Shown: positions 25,163-33,579, counted from the stretch's first letter. The stretch is 64,000 nt of DNA from Nocardia sp. NBC_00565 (GCF_036345915.1 NZ_CP107785.1:3658001-3722000); one strand, 5' to 3'. Numbers and translations are program-made. The notes: generated from the letters alone by a model not told the origin.

Positions 25163-25987
25163 TCACCATCCCAGGTAGTCGGCGGGGCGCTTCTGCACAA
25201 AGGCGCGCACGCCCTCTTTCGAGTCGTGCGCATAGGACTGGATCTCCTGCGCCATGGCCTCGGCAACGAATGACGCGCTGCGATCGGAATCAGGCGAGTC
25301 GTTGAACAGCCGCTTGGTCAATGCGATCGCACTGGTGGGAGCGACAGCAAGCCGATCCGCGAATTCGGCGACGGCCGCATCGAGTTCGGCGACCGATACG
25401 ACTCGATTGATCAGTCCGAGGCCGAGTGCTTCGCCCGCCGTGAGCTTCTCACCGAAGAACACCATCTCCTTGGCCTTCTGCATGCCGATTCGGCGTGGCA
25501 GCAGGTACGCACCGCCGCCATCGACGACCAGGCCGCGCTTGACGAAGGACTCGGCGAAGTAGGCAGCATCGGTCGCCACCACGAGATCCGACGCATAGGC
25601 CAGATGCGCGCCGATCCCTGCGGCGGCACCCTGCACCACGGTGATCACCGGTTTACCGCAATCGAGCACGGAGGCAACGAGTTTCTGCGCTCCGGTCATG
25701 ATCGTGCGCATCGGACCGGTGACACGCTTGACGTTCTTGGCGTGACCGTCGGCGAGTGTGACCACATCGGCGCCGGCACAGAAGTGACGACCATTGGCTC
25801 GGAGCACGACCACCCGGACGTCAGGGTCGACGTCCGCATCCGAGAACAACTGGATCAACGCATTCCGGTCGTCCGGGCGGATCGCGTTCGCGGCATCCGG
25901 CCGGTTGAGGGTGATCGTGAAGATTCCGCCGGATAGCTCCGACAGAATCGCTGCGTCTCGGCTCCGGTCGGTAGCCGTCCCAGTCAT
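25163..25987 (-). CDS. Enoyl-CoA hydratase/isomerase (crotonase family)
   Basis: A 274-residue crotonase: GIFTITLNRPDAANAIRPDD, ANGRHFCAGADVVTLADGHA, VVQGAAAGIGAHLAYASDLV and AYFAESFVKRGLVVDGGGAYL with LLPRRIG. The catalytic-Glu positions carry Ser and Asp, as in the enoyl-CoA hydratase subgroup with the FVKRGL signature, so exact chemistry is uncertain. An operator-like TGACATTCTCGTCA lies 50 bp upstream. It is followed by the DUF35 gene after 6 bp. Confidence 0.92.
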   Translation of the reverse strand: MTGTATDRSRDAAILSELSGGIFTITLNRPDAANAIRPDDRNALIQLFSDADVDPDVRVVVLRANGRHFCAGADVVTLADGHAKNVKRVTGPMRTIMTGAQKLVASVLDCGKPVITVVQGAAAGIGAHLAYASDLVVATDAAYFAESFVKRGLVVDGGGAYLLPRRIGMQKAKEMVFFGEKLTAGEALGLGLINRVVSVAELDAAVAEFADRLAVAPTSAIALTKRLFNDSPDSDRSASFVAEAMAQEIQSYAHDSKEGVRAFVQKRPADYLGW

Positions 25988-26037
25988 CGCAGTCTCCCTA
26001 CCGCGCCGGTCGAGCGAGCCCGCCGATTACCAATATC

Positions 26038-26051
26038 TGACATTCTCGTCA
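26038..26051. promoter_or_regulatory. Operator-like motif TGACATTCTCGTCA
   Basis: This copy of the recurring motif (preceded by ATC, giving ATCTGACA) lies between the P450 remnant stop and the enoyl-CoA hydratase start, 50 bp upstream of the latter. One arm is TGACA and the other CGTCA. Confidence 0.5.
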
Positions 26052-26053
26052 TA

Positions 26054-26549
26054 TCAAGCGGCTCGCCCGGCACTGTACGTCACCCGGAGATGCTTGATGC
26101 CGTTGAGGAAGTTCGAGCGCAGCATGACCGGCTCCCCCACTGCGCGGATGTCCGGGTAGCGCGTGAACAGCTCACGGAAGGCAACGTCCAGTTCGAGCCG
26201 CGCCAGGTGGGCGCCGAGACAGAAGTGCGGGCCCGGCGCACCGAAGGCCAAGTGCAGGTTGGGATCCCGAGTGATATCGAACGTGTGAGGCGCGTCGAAC
26301 ACCGACTCGTCCCGATTGGCCGACGCCGGACGAAAAGTCCTCCGGTCGACGGCTGACGTCGAGTATGTCGGAGTGTCGCGTCAGGGCGTAGAAGCCCTTG
26401 GCGGGCCCGGTGCCGGGTGCGCCTACCGGGACGAAGACCCGGGAATGGTTGCGTCGCAGATCTGCGAACACCTCGTCGCGCTCGGCAGGATTGTTCTGCC
26501 ACCAGTTCAAATCGTTGAGGGGCGTCGCGACCTCGTCGGTTTCGATCAT
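26054..26549 (-). pseudogene. Cytochrome P450 with large internal deletion
   Basis: The first 75 codons from the ATG at 26549 are a P450 N-terminus: NDLNWWQNNPAERDEVFADL, GFYALTRHSDILDVSRRPED, FSSG. Near 26325 the P450 sequence switches to another frame and resumes at the end of the family's fold: ASANRDESVFDAPHTFDITR, the haem-binding loop LAFGAPGPHFCLGAHLARLE (with the haem Cys) and LRSNFLNGIKHLRVTY. About 230 central residues, including the I-helix and ExxR motif, are missing and the halves are out of frame. An intact operator-like motif remains upstream at 26596. The ferredoxin at 21.6 kb could have been its electron donor. Confidence 0.9.
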
Positions 26550-26595
26550 TGGAACCGCCTAGTACTGTGATCCAGGTAATCCACCCTCGTGATTC

Positions 26596-26609
26596 TGGCA
26601 GTTGTGTCA
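26596..26609. promoter_or_regulatory. Operator-like motif TGGCAGTTGTGTCA
   Basis: Variant of the recurring motif in the 187-bp gap between the divergent P450 remnant and the isochorismatase-fold gene, 47 bp upstream of the P450 start. The extended form TTCTGGCAGTTGTGTCAC is shared with the copy at 56837 and nearly with 32707. The rest of the gap shows nothing recognisable. Confidence 0.5.
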
Positions 26610-26736
26610 CTATTTGGCAAGCGACCTGAACAGGTGGTTAGGGAATCTAGATAGCGATATTCGATCGAACAACTGGCTCTACCGTCACGTCGAGAACCGA
26701 CCGGCGAACCACCTCGATCCGAAAGGCAACAGCCTC

Positions 26737-27345
26737 GTGAGCAACACGCCCTACGCGTCACCGGCTCTGATCATCAGTGAGTGCCAGCGCGGCATCCTCG
26801 AACCGGGCCGATCCATTTCGGCCGAACTCGCAGAGCTGGCTGCCGCACGCCGGGTGGTTCCCCGCACAGCCGAGTTGGCGCGCGAATTCCGATCCCGCGG
26901 ACTACCCGTCGTGCACTGCATCATCGAGCACCGCGACGACCAGAAGGGCATGGTGGCCAACTCTTACCTGGGCGCCATGGCACTCAGGAACAGATCGATG
27001 ACGGCCGGTACGACCGACGTCGAGATCCCCGCCGAACTCGGTCCCGAGCCGGGCGATATCGTCAGCTCCCGCGCAACCGGACTGACGGCCTTCTACGGGA
27101 CCGATCTCGACGCCATGCTGAGGCTCCAGCGAATCGAGACGCTGGTTCTCGCTGGGATCTCCACCAACATCGCACTGCCGGGGTTGGCGCTCGAGGCCGT
27201 GAACCGCGGATACTCGGTCGTGCTCGCGGAAGACTGCACCGCCGGATCTTCGCCGCAGACGCACGAATTCATGGTGGCGAACATACTGACACTGCTCACA
27301 CGCGTCACCCCGGCAGCCGACATCATCGAACGGCTACCGGGGTGA
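26737..27345 (+). CDS. Isochorismatase-fold protein without the canonical catalytic Cys
   Basis: A 202-residue cysteine-hydrolase-fold protein from the GTG at 26737, which has AAAGG 9 bases upstream. The first strand reads ALIISECQRGIL, with Glu where the family has Asp. The segment usually containing the nucleophilic Cys reads LAGISTNIALPGLALEAVNR, with no Cys at that position. The last motif is GYSVVLAEDCTAGSSPQTHE. It belongs to an isochorismatase-like branch common in actinobacteria whose activity is unclear; classical amidase or isochorismatase chemistry seems unlikely. It is convergent with the SDR gene at 27363. Confidence 0.85.
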   Translation: MSNTPYASPALIISECQRGILEPGRSISAELAELAAARRVVPRTAELAREFRSRGLPVVHCIIEHRDDQKGMVANSYLGAMALRNRSMTAGTTDVEIPAELGPEPGDIVSSRATGLTAFYGTDLDAMLRLQRIETLVLAGISTNIALPGLALEAVNRGYSVVLAEDCTAGSSPQTHEFMVANILTLLTRVTPAADIIERLPG

Positions 27346-27362
27346 TCTGCGAGACGAGGTGA

Positions 27363-28160
27363 TCAGCCGACGGCGACCGCGGCTGCCTCCTCCGCGTCCT
27401 GGACGGCGTCCCCGTTGATCGAGAAACCGCCATCCACGGTGACCAGCGAACCCGTCGCGAACGCTGCTTCGTCCGAGACGAGATATGTTGCGGCATAAGC
27501 GATATCCATTGGGTTGCCGATCCGAGTCAGTCGTCCACCACCGGTGTGATGTCCCGAGTCGCCCCGACCTGCGACCACTCGACCGACCAGGATGCAGTTC
27601 GCCCGGATTCCGTCGGAACTGCCCTCGACCGCGAGCGACCGGGTCAACGAGTTGACCGCGGACTTGGCTGCCCCGTACGCGCCGAACCCTTTGAATCCGG
27701 CGACAGACTGACCTGACGAGATGTTCAAGATCGACGCACCTTCCGCCGAAACCAGATGCGGCCAAGCATATTTCGACGCCCAGAACACGTTTCCGGTAAC
27801 AGTCCCGATCATGATCGACTGCCATTCCTCGTTCGAATACTCGTGAATCGGCTTGATCGTCGTCGCCACTGCCGCCGTAGGGGCAGCGTTGTTCACGAGA
27901 GTGGTCAGCGAACCGAAACGTTCGACCGTCGACTCGACCACGGAACGAATACTCGCTTCCGAGGTGACGTCCAGCGAAAAGAACTCGGCAGCTCCGCCCG
28001 CGTCCCGTATCCGGGCGACGACCTTGTTTCCTCGGTCGGCACTGCGCCCGGTCACGGCTACTTTCGCACCCTCCGAGGCGAAGTGCTCCGCCATCGAACG
28101 GCCGATGCCGCGAGTGGATCCGGAGATCAACACCACCTTGCCGGCCAGTCTCGTTCCCAT
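27363..28160 (-). CDS. Short-chain dehydrogenase/reductase
   Basis: A 265-residue classical SDR: GKVVLISGSTRGIGRSMAEH, LVNNAAPTAAVATT, Ser in ILNISSGQSVAGF, Tyr-x3-Lys in FGAYGAAKSAVNS and the C-terminal TGSLVTVDGGFSINGD. NAD(P)-dependent oxidation of a hydroxyacyl-CoA or alcohol is expected. The ATG at 28160 gives the standard N-terminus (MGTRLAGKVV). It lies 29 bp after the small hypothetical gene and is probably co-transcribed with it. Confidence 0.92.
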   Translation of the reverse strand: MGTRLAGKVVLISGSTRGIGRSMAEHFASEGAKVAVTGRSADRGNKVVARIRDAGGAAEFFSLDVTSEASIRSVVESTVERFGSLTTLVNNAAPTAAVATTIKPIHEYSNEEWQSIMIGTVTGNVFWASKYAWPHLVSAEGASILNISSGQSVAGFKGFGAYGAAKSAVNSLTRSLAVEGSSDGIRANCILVGRVVAGRGDSGHHTGGGRLTRIGNPMDIAYAATYLVSDEAAFATGSLVTVDGGFSINGDAVQDAEEAAAVAVG

Positions 28161-28189
28161 ATGCGTGCTTCCCCTCGCTTCTCTCTCGC

Positions 28190-28405
28190 TCACAGCGAAT
28201 CCTGAAGTGCCTGCATGGCGATCAGGCGACGTCGGTTCATCTCGATCGATGCAGCGATATTCGAGTCTTCGGCGCGGGATTCCAAGTCGCTCAGACGGTT
28301 TCGGGTCGATTCGATTTCCGCCACCAACCGTTCACCGGCCTCGTCGCGCGTCAACAGATCCTGATCGGTCCAGTCCGCTGCGTCGATGTCCTTGTCTGCG
28401 GCCAT
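28190..28405 (-). CDS. Small acidic hypothetical protein
   Basis: A 71-residue, strongly acidic, probably all-helical protein (MAADKDIDAADWTDQDLLTR, then DEAGERLVAEIESTRNRLSD and a terminal RRRLIAMQALQDSL). The heptad-like spacing of Leu and Ile suggests a short coiled coil. It has no catalytic motif, signal peptide or membrane segment. Short proteins of this style often sit next to SDR and acyl-CoA dehydrogenase genes in actinobacteria, but no function is known to me. An operator cluster lies 100 bp upstream. Confidence 0.65.
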   Translation of the reverse strand: MAADKDIDAADWTDQDLLTRDEAGERLVAEIESTRNRLSDLESRAEDSNIAASIEMNRRRLIAMQALQDSL

Positions 28406-28503
28406 GCCGACACCATTGCTTTCGATCGAGGCCGGAACGCGCCGCCAGCCACGTCTCGCACGACTCCAACTGGGGCACGACAGCCTGTTCACCTGACTAA
28501 ATC

Positions 28504-28543
28504 TGACACTCATGTACGCTAGTGACAGCTGTCACAGCTGTCA
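28504..28543. promoter_or_regulatory. Operator cluster with palindrome TGACAGCTGTCA
   Basis: A dense set of motif arms: ATCTGACA at 28501-28508, the perfect 12-bp palindrome TGACAGCTGTCA at 28523-28534 and an extra CAGCTGTCA to 28543. It lies upstream of the small hypothetical and SDR genes and overlaps the stop of the next SDR, in the window's general TGACA-n4-TGTCA pattern. Confidence 0.6.
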
Positions 28544-29362
28544 ATGCGATCCGCCTGCATCCACATGTCGTCGCGCGGCTGCGGCGAATGCGTCCTCGAT
28601 TCGCCGATGCCGCGCTCTCAGAGACTCGAGCGAGTCGGGATGCGTCACGATGTAGAGGTCGCCTCGCTCGACGGCGTCGGCAACGATCTCCCCCACCACC
28701 TCCGCCGCCATGATTCCGCTCGGTTGCCGACGCGTGGTCCTCACGGGCTGGACACCTGGCCGATTGCGTTCACTGTCCGCGATGTCGGATCGCACCATCG
28801 CCGGTACCAGCACTCCGACCCCCACCTGCGAATTACGTCGGGCGAGTTCATCACTCACCGTTTCCGTCAGCGCGACCACGCCGAACTTCGATACTCCGTA
28901 GGCGGCCAGGCCCGAACCCGTACGCAGCCCGGCGATGGACGCGGTGTTCACGATGAATCCCTGACTCGACGTCGATTCGATGATCGGCAGGAAGACGTTC
29001 ATTCCGTTGATGACACCCCACAGGTTCACGTCGATCACCCAGCGAAAATCGGCAAGGGTCAGATCGGCGAACGGTGCGATCTTCGCGACGCCGGCGTTGT
29101 TGATCGCGATGTCGATGCGACCGTGTCGGGCGAGCACGTCGTCCGCGAGGCGCCGCACGTCTTCGATCCGGCTGACATCGGCGACGATTCCGGGAACGCC
29201 GAGTTCTGCCGCGGCCGCTTCGAGCGCGTTCACCTGCACGTCTGCGATCGTCACCGCGGCTCCGCGGGCGATCAGGGAGGCGGCGATCGCATAGCCGATG
29301 CCAGCTGCACCACCGGTGACAACCGCACTCCGTCCGGTCAGATCCGGTACACCCACAGCCAT
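28541..29362 (-). CDS. Short-chain dehydrogenase/reductase
   Basis: A 273-residue SDR: GRSAVVTGGAAGIGYAIAAS, INNAGVAKIAPF, Ser in VNTASIAGLRTGSG and Tyr-x3-Lys in AAYGVSKFGVVALTE. The C-terminus is a helical extension (DSLESLRARHRRIEDAF) like that of SDRs acting on bulky or membrane-related substrates. The ATG at 29362 is preferred, with AAAGGG six bases upstream; an ATG at 29380 overlaps the TetR stop and would add six residues. It is coupled to the TetR gene. Confidence 0.9.
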   Translation of the reverse strand: MAVGVPDLTGRSAVVTGGAAGIGYAIAASLIARGAAVTIADVQVNALEAAAAELGVPGIVADVSRIEDVRRLADDVLARHGRIDIAINNAGVAKIAPFADLTLADFRWVIDVNLWGVINGMNVFLPIIESTSSQGFIVNTASIAGLRTGSGLAAYGVSKFGVVALTETVSDELARRNSQVGVGVLVPAMVRSDIADSERNRPGVQPVRTTRRQPSGIMAAEVVGEIVADAVERGDLYIVTHPDSLESLRARHRRIEDAFAAAARRHVDAGGSH

Positions 29363-29376
29363 GGTCGGCCCTTTCG

Positions 29377-30066
29377 TCATTGCCGAGTCCGCTTGCCAGA
29401 ACCGGCTTTCACCGATTCGACGCGCAGCCCGCCGAGGACGAATTCACTGATCCAGTCGATGTCCTCGTCGCTCGGTGCCGTCGAATCCCACAGGTAACGG
29501 CGCATGGCGCCGAGTACGAGATCGGAGATGCAAGCCCCATCCCGCACCGTATCACCCCCGAGCGCCTCGAGCGGAGCGGTGAGCAGATCGGAGATCGGCC
29601 TGAGCAACTCGTGCTGACTACCGTTGGGGGCTACAGAGCCGGACTGGCTCAGGTGACCGAGCACGGTGCGACTCGTCTTCGCCGCCTCGACGTTGCTGAC
29701 CTGACGTAGAACTCCGCGTGTCCATGCGGAGATTTGCTCCTTGGGGTCGGCCAGACCGCTCATGCGTGCGTCGATGACCTCCACCACCCGCGCGACTCCC
29801 TTTTCCAGGACTGCCAGCACCAGATCGTCCTTGCTCGGAAAGGAGCGATACAGAGTGTGGTTCGAGATCCCGGCCGCCGCGACGATATCGGACACCGATG
29901 GCATTGCCGGAGCGGACTTTTCGATCAGCCCCAGGGTGACCTCCAGCAGCCGATCGATTTCGTCTTCGGCCGACTTGCGTTGCCGCTCGGTACGCCGGGC
30001 AGCGGCCTGTGCGGCGCGGCTACCCACTGCCGGCGGCCGCGAAACTGATGTATCGTTCTGCATCAT
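29377..30066 (-). CDS. TetR-family transcriptional regulator
   Basis: A 229-residue TetR repressor. The N-terminal DNA-binding domain has MPSVSDIVAAAGISNHTLYR followed by SFPSKDDLVLAVLEKGVARV; the larger C-terminal domain is a helical ligand-binding region. The ATG at 30066 gives a normal length; the open frame further upstream belongs to the opposite-strand SDR. It is divergent from the SDR at 30097 with only about 30 bp between them and co-transcribed with the SDR at 28541, so it probably controls both. Confidence 0.92.
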   Translation of the reverse strand: MMQNDTSVSRPPAVGSRAAQAAARRTERQRKSAEDEIDRLLEVTLGLIEKSAPAMPSVSDIVAAAGISNHTLYRSFPSKDDLVLAVLEKGVARVVEVIDARMSGLADPKEQISAWTRGVLRQVSNVEAAKTSRTVLGHLSQSGSVAPNGSQHELLRPISDLLTAPLEALGGDTVRDGACISDLVLGAMRRYLWDSTAPSDEDIDWISEFVLGGLRVESVKAGSGKRTRQ

Positions 30067-30080
30067 GAGTAATCCGATTC

Positions 30081-30093
30081 TGTTCCTAGGACA
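30081..30093. promoter_or_regulatory. Candidate operator between the divergent TetR and SDR genes
   Basis: The roughly 30-bp gap between the TetR and SDR starts contains TGTTCCTAGGACA, with the 8-bp palindrome TCCTAGGA at its centre. Its position against both start codons suits a TetR autoregulatory site. It differs from the TGACA-n4-TGTCA motif, so this regulator probably has its own specificity. Confidence 0.4.
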
Positions 30094-30096
30094 CTT

Positions 30097-30900
30097 GTGA
30101 GTACCATTATGGACGACAGCACCCATTCCGCGGATGCCGACACCGGCTCCCCGTTCGACCTGTTCAGCCTGGCCGGAAAGATCGCACTGGTGACGGGCGG
30201 CAGTCGCGGCATGGGCCGAGAGATGGCTCTCGCGTTCGCCAGAGCCGGCGCCGACGTCGTCGTCGCCAGCCGCAAATTCGAGAACTGCCAAAAGGTCGTG
30301 GCCGAGATCGAGTCGATCGGACGCAGCGGTCTTGCCTACAGTTGCCATCTCGGCCATTGGGACGAGATCGAAGGCCTCGTAGACGCGGCATACGACACCT
30401 TCGGCACCGTCGACATCCTGGTCAACAATGCGGGCATGTCACCGACATACGACAGCATCACCGACGTCACGGAGAAGATGTACGACAGCGTTCTCGGACT
30501 GAACCTCAAGGGGCCGTTTCGACTCACACAACTCGTCGGAACCCGCATGAAGGCACAGGGGTCGGGCAGCGTCATCAACGTGAGCAGCACAGGCTCGCTG
30601 CGCCCGATGGGGTCGATCATCCCGTACGCCGCGGCCAAGAACGGACTCAACGCGATGACGGAGGGTTTCGCCGATCTCCTCGGCCCCGAGGTGCGGGTGA
30701 ACACGCTGATGCCCGGCCAGTACCTGACCGACATCGCGGCGGCATGGGACATGGAGCACACCCTCGAGGCGTCCAAGCGGCTGCACCTCGAGCGAATCGG
30801 GCAGCCTCCCGAGATCGTCGGCGCCGCACTCTTTCTCGCCAGTAGGGCATCGAGTTACACATCCGGCACGATCGTCCGTTCGGACGGCGGAATTCCGTGA
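30097..30900 (+). CDS. Short-chain dehydrogenase/reductase
   Basis: A 267-residue SDR from a GTG at 30097; an ATG at 30109 (MDDSTHSADA) is an alternative. It has GKIALVTGGSRGMGREMALA, LVNNAGMSPTYDS, Ser in INVSSTGSLRPMG, Tyr-x3-Lys in PYAAAKNGLNAMTE and the C-terminal YTSGTIVRSDGGIP. It looks like a cytoplasmic NAD(P)-dependent hydroxyacyl-CoA or alcohol dehydrogenase. It is divergent from the TetR gene, which likely represses it, and convergent with the hydrolase at 30930. Confidence 0.92.
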   Translation: MSTIMDDSTHSADADTGSPFDLFSLAGKIALVTGGSRGMGREMALAFARAGADVVVASRKFENCQKVVAEIESIGRSGLAYSCHLGHWDEIEGLVDAAYDTFGTVDILVNNAGMSPTYDSITDVTEKMYDSVLGLNLKGPFRLTQLVGTRMKAQGSGSVINVSSTGSLRPMGSIIPYAAAKNGLNAMTEGFADLLGPEVRVNTLMPGQYLTDIAAAWDMEHTLEASKRLHLERIGQPPEIVGAALFLASRASSYTSGTIVRSDGGIP

Positions 30901-30929
30901 CAGAAGGCGAGTGCCCCGGCAGCGTTCGT

Positions 30930-31664
30930 TCAGGTGCGGTCGAAGTACTCGGCGAGCACCTTTGCCAGCAGCTCCGGCTCACTGATCATCACGTTGTGAC
31001 ACGTATCGATTTCGACGACGTCCTCGACGCCACCGAGATTGTCGATGTGCGCCCGCTGTTGGTCCGGTGTGACAGCACGGTCCTGACCGGTGATGATCCA
31101 GGATCGAGGAATCGACATCGGCATACCACTGCGGTCCACCGGCGTCGTGGCCAGAAGGGCGCTGTCCGCACACAACCCGGCAACACTGAACTCGACCTGT
31201 TCCGGAGTCATCCCGTTGCAGAACATCCGCTCTGCGAACTCGCTGGGGAACGGCGCCGGTTCGCCCGGGTCCGCCACCTTCTCCGTCACATCCTGCTGTA
31301 AGTCACCGACCAGATCCTGCAGGACCGACTCACCGCTGGGCGGCATTGCCGCCGCGATGAACACCATCCGTGATACCCGCTGTGCGCCAAGGGCTTCCGC
31401 CACGCCGGGCACGGTCACACCGGCCATGGAATGGGCGACCAACATCACCTCGTCCGCCCTGATTCGTTCGACGTCGGCGACCACCGAGGCAACACAGTCC
31501 GCGATCCCCACGGTCCGAAGATCTGCCGGGTTGGTTCCGCGCCCTGGCAGATCGACAGCGAGTACCTCGATGTTCGGTCGCAGAGCAGCCAAGGCCACGA
31601 CCGTCGGAGTCCAACACGTCGACGAATGTTGTGCGCCGTGCACAAGCACGATAGCTCTACTCAT
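30930..31664 (-). CDS. Alpha/beta hydrolase (plant methylesterase/EstC-like)
   Basis: A 244-residue alpha/beta hydrolase: AIVLVHGAQHSSTCWTPTV (oxyanion region), AVDLPGRGTNP, the nucleophile elbow VMLVAHSMAGVTVPG, the acid region WIITGQDRAVTPDQ and the catalytic His in EIDTCHNVMISEPE. The layout HGA...HSMAG...CHNVMIS resembles small esterases related to plant salicylate methylesterases. It may cleave an ester or lactone in the pathway. It stands alone on the minus strand with AAGGA before the start; the 107 bp after its start codon region hold no recognised gene. Confidence 0.9.
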   Translation of the reverse strand: MSRAIVLVHGAQHSSTCWTPTVVALAALRPNIEVLAVDLPGRGTNPADLRTVGIADCVASVVADVERIRADEVMLVAHSMAGVTVPGVAEALGAQRVSRMVFIAAAMPPSGESVLQDLVGDLQQDVTEKVADPGEPAPFPSEFAERMFCNGMTPEQVEFSVAGLCADSALLATTPVDRSGMPMSIPRSWIITGQDRAVTPDQQRAHIDNLGGVEDVVEIDTCHNVMISEPELLAKVLAEYFDRT

Positions 31665-31771
31665 GATCTTTTATCCTTGTCATTTGTCCAATGCTCCAAC
31701 AGAATTCCTTCGAGCGGTGGAGCCGACGATTCGCTCTAGTGCGTGTGAGTTTCCCTCGGGCGAGCGAGTGA

Positions 31772-32527
31772 TTACTTCGGCAAGGCCTGCATCATGCCGC
31801 CGTCGAGTTCGTAGGTGCTGCCGGTGATGAACGTCGCCTCGTCGGAGAGCAGGAATGCGACCAGATCCGCGACCTCCTGCGGACGCCCCATCCGTCCGAG
31901 GGGAATAAGTGAAGCCCACTTCTGCTGTAACTCATCGGGATACGACAGGATCCCGGATGTCGCAATCGTTCCCGGTGCGACGGCATTGACGCGAATGTCG
32001 TCCAGCGCGTAGTCGATGGCGGCATTGCGCGTCAGTCCCACGACCCCATGCTTCGACGCGACGTATCCGGGCATCAAGTCAGCGTTCTTGAGCCCGGAAC
32101 ACGAGGTGATGTTCACGATCGATCCACCGCCGTGTGCGACGAAGTGGGTGAGTTCGGCACGCATGCAGAGGAATGTTCCACGGAGATTGACCGAGACGGC
32201 CAGATCGAAAGCCGCCGGATCCACTTCGTGAATCCGCTTCAGCGAGTGCGCGATTCCGGCGTTGTTCACCGCGAGATGCAGGCCACCGAACGTCTCGACG
32301 GCATGCGCCACCAAGGCCTCGGTATCGGCGCGATCGGATACCTGCGCGTGGACATACGACGCCTGCCCACCCGAATCGGTGACCTCCGAAACCACACGCC
32401 CGCCCGCTTCGTCGTCGATGTCAGAAACCACGACAGCCGCACCCTGGGCCGCCAGCAGCTTGGCGCATGACTCACCGATTCCATTACCGGCCCCGGTGAC
32501 CAGAGCAACCTTGCCATCGAATCGCAT
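31772..32527 (-). CDS. Short-chain dehydrogenase/reductase
   Basis: A 251-residue SDR: GKVALVTGAGNGIGESCAKL, VNNAGIAHSLKRIHE, Ser in VNITSCSGLKNAD, Tyr-x3-Lys in PGYVASKHGVVGLT and the C-terminal GSTYELDGGMMQALPK. The start MRFDGKVAL at 32527 follows GGAGAC. The upstream DNA carries a cluster of operator-like motifs. Both the gene ends and its promoter region recur in decayed form at 36908-37142, so this gene was duplicated nearby and one copy has eroded. Confidence 0.93.
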   Translation of the reverse strand: MRFDGKVALVTGAGNGIGESCAKLLAAQGAAVVVSDIDDEAGGRVVSEVTDSGGQASYVHAQVSDRADTEALVAHAVETFGGLHLAVNNAGIAHSLKRIHEVDPAAFDLAVSVNLRGTFLCMRAELTHFVAHGGGSIVNITSCSGLKNADLMPGYVASKHGVVGLTRNAAIDYALDDIRVNAVAPGTIATSGILSYPDELQQKWASLIPLGRMGRPQEVADLVAFLLSDEATFITGSTYELDGGMMQALPK

Positions 32528-32582
32528 GATGCCGTCTCCAAGAATGTGAACAGAGCCACCGGCCGGTTCTCCAAGGCTCGCT

Positions 32583-32625
32583 ATCTGACAGAAACGGACA
32601 GTAGTGTGAGTCACACCATATGTCA
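32583..32625. promoter_or_regulatory. Operator region of the SDR at 31772
   Basis: Contains ATCTGACA (32583-32590), GGACAGTAGTGTGA and a distal TGTCA (32621-32625). The same arrangement, ATCTGACA-n5-GGACAGTAnTGTGA-n11-TGTCA, recurs at 37100-37142 in front of the decayed SDR copy, so several arms of the recurring motif are stacked here. Confidence 0.6.
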
Positions 32626-32706
32626 ATAACATGCCTAGCACTGCGCATTTTCAGTTCGGATAGGCTCGATTGCACGAGACATGTCCACACGCTGATCGAT
32701 TAATTC

Positions 32707-32825
32707 TGGCATCTATGTCATCTTCTGTCGAACGGCAATGTTCGACTTCGCCGCCGCCGACTCCGACTCCGACGTGACGTTTTCGGTGGATCGCACCGAA
32801 AACCGCACAAGTGACGTTATTGTCA
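32707..32825. promoter_or_regulatory. Two operator-like motifs before the truncated hydrolase
   Basis: TGGCATCTATGTCA at 32707-32720 and TGACGTTATTGTCA at 32812-32825. The second lies 31 bp before the GTG of the plus-strand hydrolase and is followed by GAT, as is the copy at 37207 (TGACGATATTGTCAGAT). The intervening 90 bp show no gene. Confidence 0.6.
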
Positions 32826-32856
32826 GATTGTCGAAATTCACCCGAACGGAGTAGCA

Positions 32857-33579
32857 GTGATACTCGGTGTCGGACGCAGTTCGAAAGGGCCGGGGCTGCT
32901 CGTCACCGCGCTGTCGCACGCCACCGCGATCCACGATGTCGTCCGAGCAGCGCGCAATGGAGATCTCGGTCGAAAGTGGGACAAGGTGGTGCTCACCGGA
33001 CATTCGTTCGGCACACTCGCCGCGCTTATCGAAGCATCGGTGTTCCAGGATGTCGACGGCATTATCGCCAGCGGAGCCTCGCACGCCCCTGGGCCGCTCG
33101 CGATAGCAGACGTCGTCGGCTCCGTCCGTATCGCCGAGCAGGACCCGCTCACCGCGAACGACGTAACCCCTGGTGACGTCACCTATCTCAGTACAGTTGA
33201 TCTGAGAGCCGCCGAGTTCCACGACCCCGCCGATAGCGATCCCGCAGTCGTCGCGGCGGATGAAGCCGATCGTAAAGCCGGAACCGCGGGCATGTTTCTC
33301 ACAATTCCAGCGTATATCCCTGCGACACTGAACATTCGAGTTCCGGTACTTCTCGCCAATGGGAGTCGCGACCGGGTGTTCTGCGCCCAGGGCGCGGCAT
33401 GGTCGCTCACCGACTGCTCGAGCGCCGACAGTCTCTATCGGTCGGAGAAGCCGTTCTACCCGAACGCTGATGTCGAGGCGTACATACTTCCTGGCGCCGG
33501 ACATTCGATTGATCTCGCCCTCAACAACAAGGACTTCTTCGCGCGCGCGACCGAATGGATCGATGCGCGTTTTCACTAG
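32857..33579 (+). pseudogene. N-terminally truncated alpha/beta hydrolase
   Basis: The 240-codon frame (GTG at 32857, GGAG five bases upstream) begins in the middle of an alpha/beta hydrolase. LGVGRSSKGPGLLVTALSHA would follow the second core strand in a complete enzyme. The nucleophile elbow VVLTGHSFGTLAALIE, the acid region VLLANGSRDRVFC and the catalytic His in YILPGAGHSIDLAL are present. The first strands with the oxyanion-hole HG motif, roughly 80-90 residues, are absent. Promoter-proximal operator motifs and a clean terminator are retained, so it may be expressed, but activity is doubtful. Confidence 0.7.

Noticed and set aside
29377..30357. Longer TetR start at 30357
   Set aside because: The extra 97 codons are antisense to the SDR at 30097 and unlike any TetR N-terminus; MMQNDTSVSR at 30066 is the natural start.
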